Shown here one piece after another: positions 17,410 to 26,545 of a stretch of DNA of 64,000 nt. Source of the stretch: Streptomyces ortus (GTDB lineage Bacteria; Actinomycetota; Actinomycetes; Streptomycetales; Streptomycetaceae); contig NZ_JAIFZO010000002.1 of NCBI RefSeq assembly GCF_026341275.1, positions 5,238,118 to 5,302,117 of the forward strand, written 5' to 3'. The stretch's first letter is position 1, and each line of letters begins with the position of its first letter. A program made the position numbers and the translations under genes. The notes under the pieces were generated by a model. The model was not told the DNA's origin, ran no database searches, and was given only the letters and a program-made list of their open reading frames with translations.

Positions 17410-18627
17410 ATGCCATCCATGCCATCCAAGCCATTCATCCACGAGGAACCGCAGCAACCGGATCAGCAACCGGACCAGCAGGACCGCCGCGGCCGGCAGG
17501 AGCACGGGCCGCTCGCCGGATTCACCGTCGGCGTCACCGCCGCCCGTCGTGCCGACGAACTCGGCGCCCTTCTCCAGCGGCGCGGGGCCGCCGTGCTGCA
17601 CGCACCCGCCCTGCGCATCGTGCCCCTGGCCGACGACAGCGAACTCCTGGCGGCGACCAAGCAGCTGCTCGACCAGGCGCCCGACATCGTCGTCGCGACC
17701 ACCGCGATCGGGTTCCGCGGCTGGGTCGAGGCCGCCGACGGCTGGGGACTCGGTGAGCAGCTGCTCGACGTACTCCGCAGGGTCGAACTCCTCGCCCGCG
17801 GACCCAAGGTCAAAGGTGCGGTACGCGCCCAGGGGCTGACGGAGGAATGGTCCCCCTCCTCCGAATCCATGGCCGAAGTGCTCGACCGCCTCCTGGAAGA
17901 AGGAGTGGACGGGCGCCGCATCGCGGTCCAACTGCACGGCGAACCGCTGCCCGGCTTCGTCGAGTCGCTGCGGGCCGCGGGCGCCGATGTCGTCGGCGTG
18001 CCCGTGTATCGGTGGATGGCCCCCGAGGACATCGGGGCCCTTGACCGGCTGCTCGACGCCACGATCAGCCGCGGCCTCGACGCGCTCACCTTCACCAGCG
18101 CCCCGGCCGCCGCCTCCCTGCTGGGCCGCGCCGACGACCGCGGGCTGCTGCCCGAACTGCTCGCCGCCCTCAACCACGACGTGCTGCCCGCCTGCGTCGG
18201 CCCGGTCACCGCGCTGCCGCTGCAGGCCAGGGGCATCGACACGGTCCAGCCGGAACGCTTCCGGCTCGGCCCCCTCGTACAGGTGCTGTGCAAGGAACTG
18301 CCCTCCCGGGCGCGGACGTTGCCGATCGCCGGGCACCGGGTGGAGATCCGCGGGCACGCCGTGCTGGTGGACGACGTCCTGCGGCCCGTACCGCCCGCCG
18401 GTATGTCGCTGATGCGCGCGCTGTCCCGGCGGCCCGGCTGGGTGGTCGCCCGGGCCGACCTGCTGCGGGCGTTGCCCGGCGCCGGCAAGGACGAGCACGC
18501 CGTGGAGACCGCGATGGCCCGGCTGCGTACGGCCCTGGGCACGCCCAAGCTCATCCAGACCGTCGTCAAGCGCGGCTACCGGCTGGCCCTGGACCCGGCC
18601 GCCGACTCCAAATACGCCGACGCCTGA
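17410..18627 (+). CDS. nnaR: NnaR-like regulator: HemD (uroporphyrinogen-III synthase) domain fused to OmpR-type winged helix
   Basis: A 405-residue fusion. Residues about 35-285 have the HemD fold (GFTVGVTAARRADELGALL; ALTFTSAPAAASLLGRA; RGIDTVQPE). The last 90 residues are an OmpR-type winged helix (LMRALSRRPGWVVARADLL ... VETAMARLRTALG ... IQTVVKRGYRLAL). In S. coelicolor this architecture is NnaR, which acts with GlnR on nitrate and nitrite assimilation genes (from memory). The narK neighbour fits. A short Gln/Pro linker precedes the HemD part. Start codon ATG 17410 or 17419. Confidence 0.85.
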   Translation: MPSMPSKPFIHEEPQQPDQQPDQQDRRGRQEHGPLAGFTVGVTAARRADELGALLQRRGAAVLHAPALRIVPLADDSELLAATKQLLDQAPDIVVATTAIGFRGWVEAADGWGLGEQLLDVLRRVELLARGPKVKGAVRAQGLTEEWSPSSESMAEVLDRLLEEGVDGRRIAVQLHGEPLPGFVESLRAAGADVVGVPVYRWMAPEDIGALDRLLDATISRGLDALTFTSAPAAASLLGRADDRGLLPELLAALNHDVLPACVGPVTALPLQARGIDTVQPERFRLGPLVQVLCKELPSRARTLPIAGHRVEIRGHAVLVDDVLRPVPPAGMSLMRALSRRPGWVVARADLLRALPGAGKDEHAVETAMARLRTALGTPKLIQTVVKRGYRLALDPAADSKYADA

Positions 18628-18699
18628 CACGCACGTCGACCTCTGACACGCACGTCGACCTCTGACATGTACGTCGGCGCCTGACACGTACGCCGACGT
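18624..18699. repeat. Four 19-bp tandem repeats at the nnaR 3' end
   Basis: The unit CTGACACGCACGTCGACCT occurs four times (18624, 18643, 18662, 18681) with increasing divergence. The nnaR stop codon lies in the first unit. The remainder of the 363-base gap to 18991 shows no gene and no clear hairpin. Confidence 0.85.
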
Positions 18700-18990
18700 C
18701 TGAGACCTTCACGCGCACGCCCACCCGTACCCGCCGCGCCCCGCGTACCTGCCGGTGGCCGCGGGGCGCGGGCCGGTACGGAACGGCGTGGGGCTTCCCG
18801 CCGCGCGCGGGGGAGGGCACTGTAGGGGTACGAGCCCTGCGCGGCCTCCTCAGGGGTCCCGCGCGGCCCTCTCACGGACCCTCGCCCCCCGACACCTCCC
18901 CGACCTCCCCCGACCTCCTGCGATCCCGCACCGGCCCCTCCGGGCGGCAACGGGCGGCACTGGCGGCAACCCCAAGGCGGTGACAGGCAC

Positions 18991-19584
18991 ATGGCACTGG
19001 GCACGGCCACGGCCCCGTACGAGCTGCGGTTCGACTCCGGGCGGATCTGTCTCGATCTCCTGGCGACCACGCACCCCGAGGAACGGCTCGACTCGGCCGA
19101 ACCGCTGCGTGCCTGGATCACCGGATCCGGACTCGTCCCGGCGGGCACGCCTCTCGCGTCGGCCGACTCCTCCTGGATCGCGGGCTTTCGTGAACTGCGC
19201 GGTCAAATAGGACAGTTGATGCGCAAGGAGCCCTCGCGGGACTCCCGGCCCACCGTGCTCGCGCTGGCCCGGGTCAACGAACTCGCCCGCGCCGCACCGC
19301 CCGTACCCTTGGCGGAGTGGGACGCGGGCGGCTCGCTCGTCCGGAGCCTGTGCGCTCCGCCGACCTGCGCGGCGCTCCTCGCGGCGGTCGCCCGCGACAC
19401 GGTGGAGCTCCTCACGGACCCGGCGGCCCGCGCGGGCATCCGGCAGTGTGAGGGAGACAACTGCCCCATCGTGTACCTGGATACGTCCAGAGGGCGTCGC
19501 CGCAGGTGGTGCTCCAGTGAGGTGTGCGGGAACCGCGAGCGGGTGGCCAGGCACCGGCGCAGAGCAGCCCTCGCACGGGCTTAG
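18991..19584 (+). CDS. ABATE/CGNR zinc-finger regulator
   Basis: A 197-residue protein. The N-terminal two-thirds is the stress-induced ABATE domain (YELRFDSGRICLDLLAT), and the C-terminus is a CGNR zinc finger (CEGDNCPIVYLDTSRGRRR, then WCSSEVCGNRERVARHR). All four metal-binding cysteines are present. Such proteins are probably DNA-binding regulators, but targets are unknown. It stands alone between nnaR and sigU. Confidence 0.88.
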   Translation: MALGTATAPYELRFDSGRICLDLLATTHPEERLDSAEPLRAWITGSGLVPAGTPLASADSSWIAGFRELRGQIGQLMRKEPSRDSRPTVLALARVNELARAAPPVPLAEWDAGGSLVRSLCAPPTCAALLAAVARDTVELLTDPAARAGIRQCEGDNCPIVYLDTSRGRRRRWCSSEVCGNRERVARHRRRAALARA

Positions 19585-19747
19585 GATCTGCCGTGGATCC
19601 CTCGTGAAGCACTTGTGGAGCAGATGAGGAGGAGAGATCCTCACGCTCCTCACAAAGAATTCCATTCACTTTGAACAGCGCAACGCCCGCACCCGTATCC
19701 GGAGATGAGCGACCGACTGGGGGATCCCCCGGACACCGGAGGTAGGC

Positions 19748-20323
19748 GTGCGCAAGGATTCCGCCGTGGCCGATGAACGATCGCCGAGGGCCCGACATCG
19801 CATGTCCCAGCCCTCGGAACCCGACGAGGAGCTGATGCGTGCGCTGTACCGGGAGCACGCGGGGCCCCTGCTCGCCTATGTGCTGCGGCTGGTCGCCGGA
19901 GACCGGCAGCGGGCGGAGGACGTCGTGCAGGAGACGCTCATCCGCGCGTGGAAGAACGCCGGTCAGCTCAACCGAGCGACCGGTTCGGTACGCCCCTGGC
20001 TGGTGACGGTCGCCCGGCGCATCGTCATCGACGGGCACCGCAGCCGGCAGGCCCGGCCGCAGGAGGTGGACCCGTCGCCGCTGGAGGTCATTCCCGCGGA
20101 GGACGAGATCGACAAGGCGTTGTGGCTGATGACACTCTCCGACGCGCTCGACGACCTGACCCCCGCGCATCGGGAGGTACTGGTCGAGACGTACTTCAAG
20201 GGGCGTACCGTTAACGAAGCCGCCGAAACCCTGGGGATACCCAGCGGCACGGTGCGCTCACGGGTGTTCTATGCCCTGCGTTCGATGAAGCTCGCACTGG
20301 AGGAGCGGGGGGTGACGGCATGA
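19748..20323 (+). CDS. sigU: ECF sigma factor SigU
   Basis: A 191-residue sigma factor. Region 2 (ELMRALYREHAGPLLAYVLR, then DVVQETLIRAWKN) and region 4 (LTPAHREVLVETYFKGRTVN ... GIPSGTVRSRVFYALRSMK) are complete. GTG 19748 is preceded by GGAGGT; an internal ATG at 19802 would still leave region 2 intact. Its stop overlaps the start of the anti-sigma gene. In S. coelicolor SigU controls secreted proteins and its excess blocks development (from memory). A 7-bp inverted repeat and an AT-richer stretch at 19632-19675 may hold the promoter. Confidence 0.9.
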   Translation: MRKDSAVADERSPRARHRMSQPSEPDEELMRALYREHAGPLLAYVLRLVAGDRQRAEDVVQETLIRAWKNAGQLNRATGSVRPWLVTVARRIVIDGHRSRQARPQEVDPSPLEVIPAEDEIDKALWLMTLSDALDDLTPAHREVLVETYFKGRTVNEAAETLGIPSGTVRSRVFYALRSMKLALEERGVTA

Positions 20324-21135
20324 GCACATACGGGGGATACGGAACGGGTAGTCCTGGTTCCATGCAAAGTTCGCAAGGGCAGGGCGATCTGCACGAGACG
20401 GTGGGTGCCTACGCGCTGGGCATCCTCGACGACGCCGAGGCGACTGAGTTCGAGGCGCATCTCGCCACCTGCGAGTGGTGCGGGCAGCAGCTCGACGAGC
20501 TCGCCGGCATGGAGCCGATGCTCGCCGCCCTCGCGGATCTGCCGGGCACGCGGGGCACACCGGCCATCGGCGAGACACTGGCCGTCCGCCCGAGCCCACA
20601 GCTCTCCGACCGGCTGGTCGGCGAAGTGGTCGAGCGGCGCGTCAAGGCCAAGAAGAGCCGGCGCCTGTTCTTCGGGCTCGCGGCCTCGCTGATCATCGGC
20701 GGCCCGATCGCCGCGATCGCGGCCACCAGCGGCGGTGACACCGCGCAGGAGGCCAGGCCGCTGGCGTCGGTCAGCCCCGCCAAGCAGGTGTTCACCGACA
20801 TGAAGGACAAGGTCGAGGCCACGGACGCGGCCACGCAGGTGAACGCCGCGGTCGGCACGGTGAGCAAGCCCTACGGCACGGGTATCGCGCTCCAGCTGAA
20901 GAACGTCAAGGGCCCGCAGAAGTGCTCCCTGGTCGCCGTCAGCAAGAGCGGCGAGCGGGAGACGGCGACCACCTGGACCGTCCCGAAGTGGGGGTACGGA
21001 ATCAAGGGCGCCGCCACCGAGCTGGCCAGGAATCCGCTCTACCTCCAGGGCGCCGTGGCGATGAGCAGCGCCGACATCGACCACTTCGAGGTCGTCACCT
21101 TCGACGGCGACAAACTGGTCGAGGTGAACGCGTGA
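20320..21135 (+). CDS. rsuA: Anti-sigma factor RsuA (ZAS type)
   Basis: A 271-residue single-pass membrane anti-sigma factor. The cytoplasmic part carries the zinc-binding ZAS motif (HLATCEWC, with HETVGAYALG upstream), then SRRLFFGLAASLIIGGPIAA forms the membrane helix, and about 140 residues lie outside. The outer part resembles the anti-sigma-K/RskA C-terminal domain (ALQLKNVKG ... WTVPKWG). The ATG overlaps the sigU stop (ATGA), so the pair is coupled. It should hold SigU at the membrane until an envelope signal. Confidence 0.92.
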   Translation: MSTYGGYGTGSPGSMQSSQGQGDLHETVGAYALGILDDAEATEFEAHLATCEWCGQQLDELAGMEPMLAALADLPGTRGTPAIGETLAVRPSPQLSDRLVGEVVERRVKAKKSRRLFFGLAASLIIGGPIAAIAATSGGDTAQEARPLASVSPAKQVFTDMKDKVEATDAATQVNAAVGTVSKPYGTGIALQLKNVKGPQKCSLVAVSKSGERETATTWTVPKWGYGIKGAATELARNPLYLQGAVAMSSADIDHFEVVTFDGDKLVEVNA

Positions 21136-21277
21136 GCCGGCCCGCGAGGGCGTGGGCCGGCCGGCGGGAAAGCCGGCGCGAAGCCGACCGGTAAGTGGAT
21201 CAAGAGCGGAAACGTAGCCCGGCGGGCTCCCCTTCGCGTACGGTTGACGGCTGCCATGCACGTCAGAAGGGGGCCCG

Positions 21278-23752
21278 GTGGCCGCTCAGGTTCAGCAGGA
21301 AATGGCGCTCGATCCGGTAGGCGACTCCGTACGCGACCGGGAGATCGGCGTCGAACAGGAACACCTCGACCGGGTGTACCAGCGTCTTGAGGAAAAGATC
21401 CACGAGGCGGAGTTCCTGATGAACGACGCCGCCCAGCGCGGCCAGGTCGGGACGCCCGGGGCACTCGCGGAGCGCGACGCGCAGGTGTTCCGGGCGGGGA
21501 TCCACCTCAACCGCCTGAACAACGAGTTCGAGGACTTCCTCTTCGGACGGATCGACCTCCTCCAGGGCAAGGACGGCAAGAAGGGCCCGGACGGCGCGTA
21601 CACGGCGGTCGAACCCGCCGAGGGAGCCGTCCGCCCCGACAACACCGCCGACATCGCGGAGACCCTCCACATCGGCCGCATCGGCGTCCTGGACGCCGAG
21701 TACGCGCCGCTGGTCATCGACTGGCGGGCCCCCGCGGCGGCCCCGTTCTACCGCTCCACCCCGGTCGACCCCGGCCGGGTCGTACGCCGCCGGGTCATCC
21801 GCTCCAAGGGCCGCAAGGTCCTCGGGGTCGAGGACGACCTGATGCGCCCGGAGCTGACCGCCACCCTCGCCGGGAACGAACTCCCGGTGATCGGCGACGG
21901 CGCCCTGATGGCCGCCCTGGGCCAGGCCCGCAGCCACACCATGCGCGACATCGTCGCCTCCATCCAGGCCGAGCAGGACCTGGTCATCCGGGCCCCCGCC
22001 GCGTCCGTGACGTACGTGGAGGGCGGCCCCGGCACCGGGAAGACCGCGGTGGCCCTGCACCGGGCGGCCTACCTGCTCTACCAGGACCGCAGACGGTACG
22101 CGGGCGGCATCCTGATCGTCTCGCCCACGCCCCTGCTCGTCGCGTACACCGAAGGCGTCCTGCCGTCCCTCGGTGAGGAGGGCCAGGTCGCCATCCGCGC
22201 GGTCGGCAACCTGGTCGACGGCGCCGAGGCCACCCAGTACGACGCACCGGCCGTCGCCCGTGCCAAGGGCTCCTACCGGATGCTCAAGGTGCTGCGGCAG
22301 GCGGCACGCGGGGCACTGGAGACGCCGGGTGGCCCCGGCGCCGGCCGGCCCGGCGACGCCGTCCCGTCCGGGCAGCTCGCGTTCGGCGACGAGAGCGAGG
22401 GGGACGACGAGACCGGCACGCGGGCCCCCCTCGCCACGCCCACCCGGCTCCGTGTCGTCGCCTTCGGGCGCCGGCTGGAGCTGGAGGCGCCCGAGCTGGA
22501 CCGCATCCGCAACAACGCGCTCTCCGGCACCGCGCCCGTGAACCTGCTGCGCCCGCGCGCCCGCAAGCTGCTGCTCGACGCCCTCTGGTCGCGCTCCGGC
22601 GCGGGCTCCCGGCACAGCGACCCCGAGCTGGCCGCCGAACTGCGCTCCTCGTTCGACGAGGACGTCAGCGCGGAGGACGCCTTCATCGCCTTCCTCGACG
22701 CCTGGTGGCCCGAGCTGACACCGCGCGCCGTCCTGGCGGCGATGGCCGACGAGCGGCGGCTCGGGCGCTGGGCGCGGCGCATCCTCAACCCCGGCGAGGT
22801 GCGCCGGGTGGCCCGCTCCCTCAAGCGCGACGGGCTCTCCGTGCACGACGTGGCCATGCTCGACGAACTGGAGGCGATCGTCGGCACCCCGACCCGCCCC
22901 CGCAAGAAGCGCGACCTCGATCCGCTCGACCAGCTGACGGGCCTTGAGGAGCTCATGCCCCAGCGCGAGGAGACGCAGCGCGAGCGGGCCGAACGGCTGG
23001 CCCAGGAGCGTACGGAGTACGCGCACGTCATCGTCGACGAGGCGCAGGACCTCACGCCCATGCAGTGGCGCATGATCGGCCGCCGCGGACGGCACGCCAC
23101 CTGGACCGTGGTCGGCGACCCCGCCCAGTCGTCCTGGTCGCACCCGGACGAGGCCGCCGAGGCCCGTGACGAGGCCCTCGGCAGCCGTCCGCGCCGCCGC
23201 TTCACGCTCACCGTGAACTACCGCAACCCGGCCGAGATCGCTGCCCTCGCCGCCAAGGTGCTGGCCCTCGCCATGCCCGGTTCCGAGTCGCCCAGAGCGG
23301 TCCGCTCGACCGGCGTACAGCCGCGCTTCGTCACGGCGGTGCCCGCGGCCGGCGCGGCGGGCGGTGCCGCGGGTGGCAGGAGCTCCGGCGGTCAGGGCTC
23401 CGGCGGCGCGCGGGACGCCCTGTCGAAGACCGTGCGGGAGGAGGCCGCCCGGCTGCTCGACCAGGTCGACGGCACGGTCGGCGTCGTCGTCGCCATGAAC
23501 CGGCGCGGCGAGGCGGCGCGCTGGCTCGCCGGGCTCGGGGACCGCGTGGTGGCCCTCGGCAGCCTGGAGGCCAAGGGCCTGGAGTACGACGCCACGGTGG
23601 TCGTCTCACCCGCGGAGATCGCCGACGAGTCACCGGCCGGACTGCGGGTGCTGTACGTGGCGCTGACCCGGGCGACCCAGCAGCTCACCATCGTCTCGGC
23701 GGCCCGCGACGAGCCGGACGCGGACGGGGTGCCGGACCTGCTGCGGGACTGA
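21278..23752 (+). CDS. helD: HelD-type RNA polymerase recycling ATPase
   Basis: An 824-residue superfamily-1 ATPase of the HelD family. An N-terminal coiled coil (about residues 10-90) precedes the 1A domain with Walker A GGPGTGKTAVAL near residue 249. Walker B (HVIVDEAQDLTPMQWRMIG) and the QSSWSHPD, TVNYRN and late LYVALTRATQQL helicase motifs follow. HelD frees RNA polymerase from stalled complexes and can confer rifampicin tolerance in actinobacteria. A Gly/Ser-rich insertion (23340-23410) interrupts the C-terminal part. GTG 21278 follows AGAAGGGGG. Confidence 0.85.
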   Translation: MAAQVQQEMALDPVGDSVRDREIGVEQEHLDRVYQRLEEKIHEAEFLMNDAAQRGQVGTPGALAERDAQVFRAGIHLNRLNNEFEDFLFGRIDLLQGKDGKKGPDGAYTAVEPAEGAVRPDNTADIAETLHIGRIGVLDAEYAPLVIDWRAPAAAPFYRSTPVDPGRVVRRRVIRSKGRKVLGVEDDLMRPELTATLAGNELPVIGDGALMAALGQARSHTMRDIVASIQAEQDLVIRAPAASVTYVEGGPGTGKTAVALHRAAYLLYQDRRRYAGGILIVSPTPLLVAYTEGVLPSLGEEGQVAIRAVGNLVDGAEATQYDAPAVARAKGSYRMLKVLRQAARGALETPGGPGAGRPGDAVPSGQLAFGDESEGDDETGTRAPLATPTRLRVVAFGRRLELEAPELDRIRNNALSGTAPVNLLRPRARKLLLDALWSRSGAGSRHSDPELAAELRSSFDEDVSAEDAFIAFLDAWWPELTPRAVLAAMADERRLGRWARRILNPGEVRRVARSLKRDGLSVHDVAMLDELEAIVGTPTRPRKKRDLDPLDQLTGLEELMPQREETQRERAERLAQERTEYAHVIVDEAQDLTPMQWRMIGRRGRHATWTVVGDPAQSSWSHPDEAAEARDEALGSRPRRRFTLTVNYRNPAEIAALAAKVLALAMPGSESPRAVRSTGVQPRFVTAVPAAGAAGGAAGGRSSGGQGSGGARDALSKTVREEAARLLDQVDGTVGVVVAMNRRGEAARWLAGLGDRVVALGSLEAKGLEYDATVVVSPAEIADESPAGLRVLYVALTRATQQLTIVSAARDEPDADGVPDLLRD

Positions 23753-24022
23753 GCGTGGCCCCGGGCCCGTGCGGGGGAGCGGGGCGGCCTGGTGAATCAC
23801 GGGGCCCGTCCCGGTGAACCGCGGGGCCCGTCCGCGTAAAGCTTCGCTGTGAACCCACGGTGCGGGAATTGCCTTACGGGGATCGTTTGTTACCTTTGAC
23901 GTGACACCGGCCCGATCCAAGCCCCCGGGCCCAACCTTCGTCGCTACGAGCGACCACTTGCCGCGAGGCGAGCATGGCGGGTCGGTGTCATTGAACTGAG
24001 CAACAGAGACAGTCGTACGACC

Positions 24023-24053
24023 GAGGTCCACGTCACCAGGTGACGTGGACCTC
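24023..24053. terminator. Perfect 15-bp hairpin upstream of malic enzyme
   Basis: GAGGTCCACGTCACC (24023-24037) pairs with GGTGACGTGGACCTC (24039-24053), leaving one base between. No U run follows, so it may be a terminator or a leader structure. The surrounding 451-base gap (23753-24203) also has a 22-bp tandem repeat (GGTGAAYCRCGGGGCCCGTC at 23791 and 23813). I see no gene in it. Confidence 0.55.
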
Positions 24054-24203
24054 TCTCGTGGTGAACAAAAGGTTCGCAATCCGGGGCGGCTACCACGTAC
24101 TCCGCGGTAGGTGCGACGATCGGACGGCAAACCACGGGCCAGGACGAGACATTCGGTGCTCGCAGCGCCCGCAGTACCCGGTGAACAGCAGAGGAAGTCG
24201 GCC

Positions 24204-25619
24204 ATGGCAACGGCGCCCAGCGTCTCCTACTCGATCACGGTCCGGTTGGAGGTGCCCGCGAGCGGAACCGCGGTCTCCCAGATCACCACCGCCGTGGAGT
24301 CCAGCGGAGGCTCGGTGACGGGCCTCGACGTGACGGCCTCCGGCCACGAGAAGCTCCGTATCGACGTCACCATCGCGGCGTCCTCCACGAAGCACTCGGA
24401 AGAGATCGTCGAGCAGCTGCGCGGCATCGAGGACGTGACGCTCGGCAAGGTCTCCGACCGTACGTTCCTGATGCACCTCGGCGGCAAGATCGAGATGGCG
24501 TCGAAGCACCCCATCCGCAACCGTGACGACCTCTCGATGATCTACACGCCCGGGGTGGCCCGGGTCTGCATGGCGATCGCCGAGAACCCGGAGGACGCCC
24601 GCCGTCTGACCATCAAGCGCAACTCGGTCGCGGTCGTCACCGACGGCTCGGCCGTGCTGGGCCTCGGCAACATCGGCCCGAAGGCCGCCCTGCCGGTGAT
24701 GGAGGGCAAGGCCGCGCTCTTCAAGCGGTTCGCCGGCATCGACGCCTGGCCGCTGTGCCTGGACACGCAGGACACCGACGCCATCGTGGAGATCGTCAAG
24801 GCGATCGCCCCCGGCTTCGCCGGCATCAACCTGGAGGACATCTCCGCCCCGCGCTGCTTCGAGATCGAGGCCCGTCTGCGCGAGGCCCTGGACATCCCCG
24901 TCTTCCACGACGACCAGCACGGCACGGCGATCGTCGTCCTCGCCTCGCTCACCAACGCGCTGCGGGTGACCGGCAAGTCGATCGGCGACATCCGTGTCGT
25001 CATGTCGGGTGCGGGCGCGGCCGGTACGGCCATCCTGAAGCTGCTGCTCGCCGCGGGCGTCAAGCACGCGGTCGTGGCCGACATCCACGGTGTCGTGCAC
25101 GCGGGCCGCGAGGACCTGGTGAAGGCCGCCGAGGACTCGCCGCTGCGGTGGATCGCCGACAACACCAACCCCGAGGGCGTCACGGGCACGCTGAAGCAGG
25201 CCGTGCGCGGCGCGGACGTCTTCATCGGCGTCTCCGCCCCGAACGTGCTGGACGGCGACGACGTGGCCGCGATGGCCGACGACGCGATCGTCTTCGCGCT
25301 CGCGAACCCCGACCCCGAGGTCGACCCGGGTGTCGCCCGGCAGACCGCGGCGGTCGTGGCCACCGGCCGCTCGGACTTCCCGAACCAGATCAACAACGTG
25401 CTGGTCTTCCCGGGTGTCTTCCGCGGGCTCCTGGACGCCCAGTCCCGCACGGTCAACACCGAGATGATGCTTGCGGCCGCAACGGCGCTGGCGGAGGTCG
25501 TGACCGAGGACGAGCTCAACGCGAACTACATCATTCCCAGCGTCTTCAACGACAAGGTCGCGGGGGCGGTGGCGGGCGCGGTCCGCGACGCGGCGAAGGC
25601 GGCGGGCGTCACGGTCTGA
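24204..25619 (+). CDS. NAD-dependent malic enzyme with N-terminal ACT domain
   Basis: A 471-residue malate-oxidising, decarboxylating enzyme that makes pyruvate. Residues about 5-85 form an ACT regulatory domain (SYSITVRLEVPASG). The catalytic core has YTPGVARVC, TDGSAVLGLGNIGP, EDISAPRCFEIE and FHDDQHGTAIV, and the NAD site is MSGAGAAGTAILKLLL. The ATG at 24204 follows GAGGAAG. From memory it corresponds to SCO2951, described as the NAD-dependent malic enzyme. It links the TCA cycle to acetyl-CoA supply. Confidence 0.93.
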   Translation: MATAPSVSYSITVRLEVPASGTAVSQITTAVESSGGSVTGLDVTASGHEKLRIDVTIAASSTKHSEEIVEQLRGIEDVTLGKVSDRTFLMHLGGKIEMASKHPIRNRDDLSMIYTPGVARVCMAIAENPEDARRLTIKRNSVAVVTDGSAVLGLGNIGPKAALPVMEGKAALFKRFAGIDAWPLCLDTQDTDAIVEIVKAIAPGFAGINLEDISAPRCFEIEARLREALDIPVFHDDQHGTAIVVLASLTNALRVTGKSIGDIRVVMSGAGAAGTAILKLLLAAGVKHAVVADIHGVVHAGREDLVKAAEDSPLRWIADNTNPEGVTGTLKQAVRGADVFIGVSAPNVLDGDDVAAMADDAIVFALANPDPEVDPGVARQTAAVVATGRSDFPNQINNVLVFPGVFRGLLDAQSRTVNTEMMLAAATALAEVVTEDELNANYIIPSVFNDKVAGAVAGAVRDAAKAAGVTV

Positions 25620-25635
25620 GGCGCTGCCTCACCTC

Positions 25636-25749
25636 CCTGGGGGTTGCGCCCCCAGACCCCTGTCGCACTGGCGCGCTCGTCCTCGAACGCCGGACGGGCC
25701 GAAGATGTCCGCCGGTCCGGCGCCGTCTCCGCCCGTCCGGCGTTTGAGG
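25636..25749. repeat. Dispersed intergenic repeat with large inverted arms
   Basis: A small hairpin (CTGGGGG-TTGCG-CCCCCAG, 25638-25656) is followed by CCTCGAACGCCGGACGGG (25681-25698) and its near-perfect inverse CCCGTCCGGCGTTTGAGG (25732-25749). From memory this compound element recurs between genes in many Streptomyces genomes. It probably also terminates the malic enzyme transcript. The rest of the 532-base gap to hupA shows no supported gene. Confidence 0.7.
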
Positions 25750-26151
25750 GCCATGGGTTCGGGGGCCGGCCCCGGGTTTGTGACGGTTGCCACCCCGGCC
25801 CGCTACCGGCGCGTCGCCGGACACCGCGCCTCGGCGCGCCTCTAGGGTGGCGGCCATGGCTCGGTCCCTGCGGGCCCACCAGGCCCTCACCGGCCCTGCG
25901 GTCCGCTGCCGGGAGCGGACGGAGCGTCACCATTATCGAGGCCGTGGCGCTTTTCGTGTGACTCCCAGGGGTGCCGGATTGGCTTTCCCGCCGCAGGTGG
26001 GGGCAGGATGCGTCTTCGGGCGCGAGGGTCCGGCCACGGACCCGGGTCCGGGGACCGCCGAGGACCCTGGCAGCATCGGCTTCGACGTGCCCGATATGCG
26101 GCTCCGCCGCGTGGCACGCCTCAACGGCAAGAAGAACACGGGAGTAACAAC

Positions 26152-26433
26152 ATGAACCGCAGTGAGCTGGTGGCCGCGCTGGCCGACCGTGCCGAGGTGA
26201 CCCGCAAGGACGCCGACGCCGTTCTGGCCGCCTTCGCCGAGACCGTCGGTGAGATCGTCGCCAAGGGCGACGAGAAGGTCACCATCCCCGGCTTCCTGAC
26301 CTTCGAGCGCACCCACCGTGCCGCTCGTACCGCTCGCAACCCGCAGACCGGTGACCCGATCCAGATCCCGGCCGGCTACAGCGTCAAGGTCTCCGCGGGC
26401 AGCAAGCTCAAGGAAGCCGCCAAGGGCAAGTAA
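26152..26433 (+). CDS. hupA: HU-family nucleoid protein HupA
   Basis: A 93-residue HU protein with the complete fold (NRSELVAALADRAEVTRKDA; IPGFLTFERTHRAARTARNP; KVSAGSKLKEAAKGK) and the basic DNA-binding arm RTARNPQTGDPIQIPAG. It lacks the long lysine-rich tail of HupS, so it is the vegetative form HupA (SCO2950 position, from memory). GGGAG lies upstream of the ATG. It binds and bends DNA without sequence preference. Confidence 0.96.
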   Translation: MNRSELVAALADRAEVTRKDADAVLAAFAETVGEIVAKGDEKVTIPGFLTFERTHRAARTARNPQTGDPIQIPAGYSVKVSAGSKLKEAAKGK

Positions 26434-26460
26434 GCGCCAAGCGCTTCGCTGAGAACGCTG

Positions 26461-26496
26461 ATGGGGCGGTACCCGGAACTCCGGGTACCGCCCCAT
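26461..26496. terminator. Bidirectional terminator between hupA and murA
   Basis: ATGGGGCGGTACCCGG (26461-26476) pairs perfectly with CCGGGTACCGCCCCAT (26481-26496) around AACT. It lies between two convergent genes, so it can serve both. Confidence 0.85.
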
Positions 26497-26545
26497 CGTG
26501 GTTCGCTCGAAGACGGCCTCAGACGCGGGCCGGGCTCACGAGGAC

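Noticed and set aside
15388..18687. A 1099-residue open reading on the minus strand
   Set aside because: It is antisense to narK and nnaR, has no family match or ribosome site, and arises from GC-rich codon structure.
18624..18699. CRISPR array
   Set aside because: Units are contiguous with no unique spacers and no cas genes are near.
25644..26151. Open readings between malic enzyme and hupA
   Set aside because: They lie over a dispersed inverted repeat, with no start signals or recognisable protein features.
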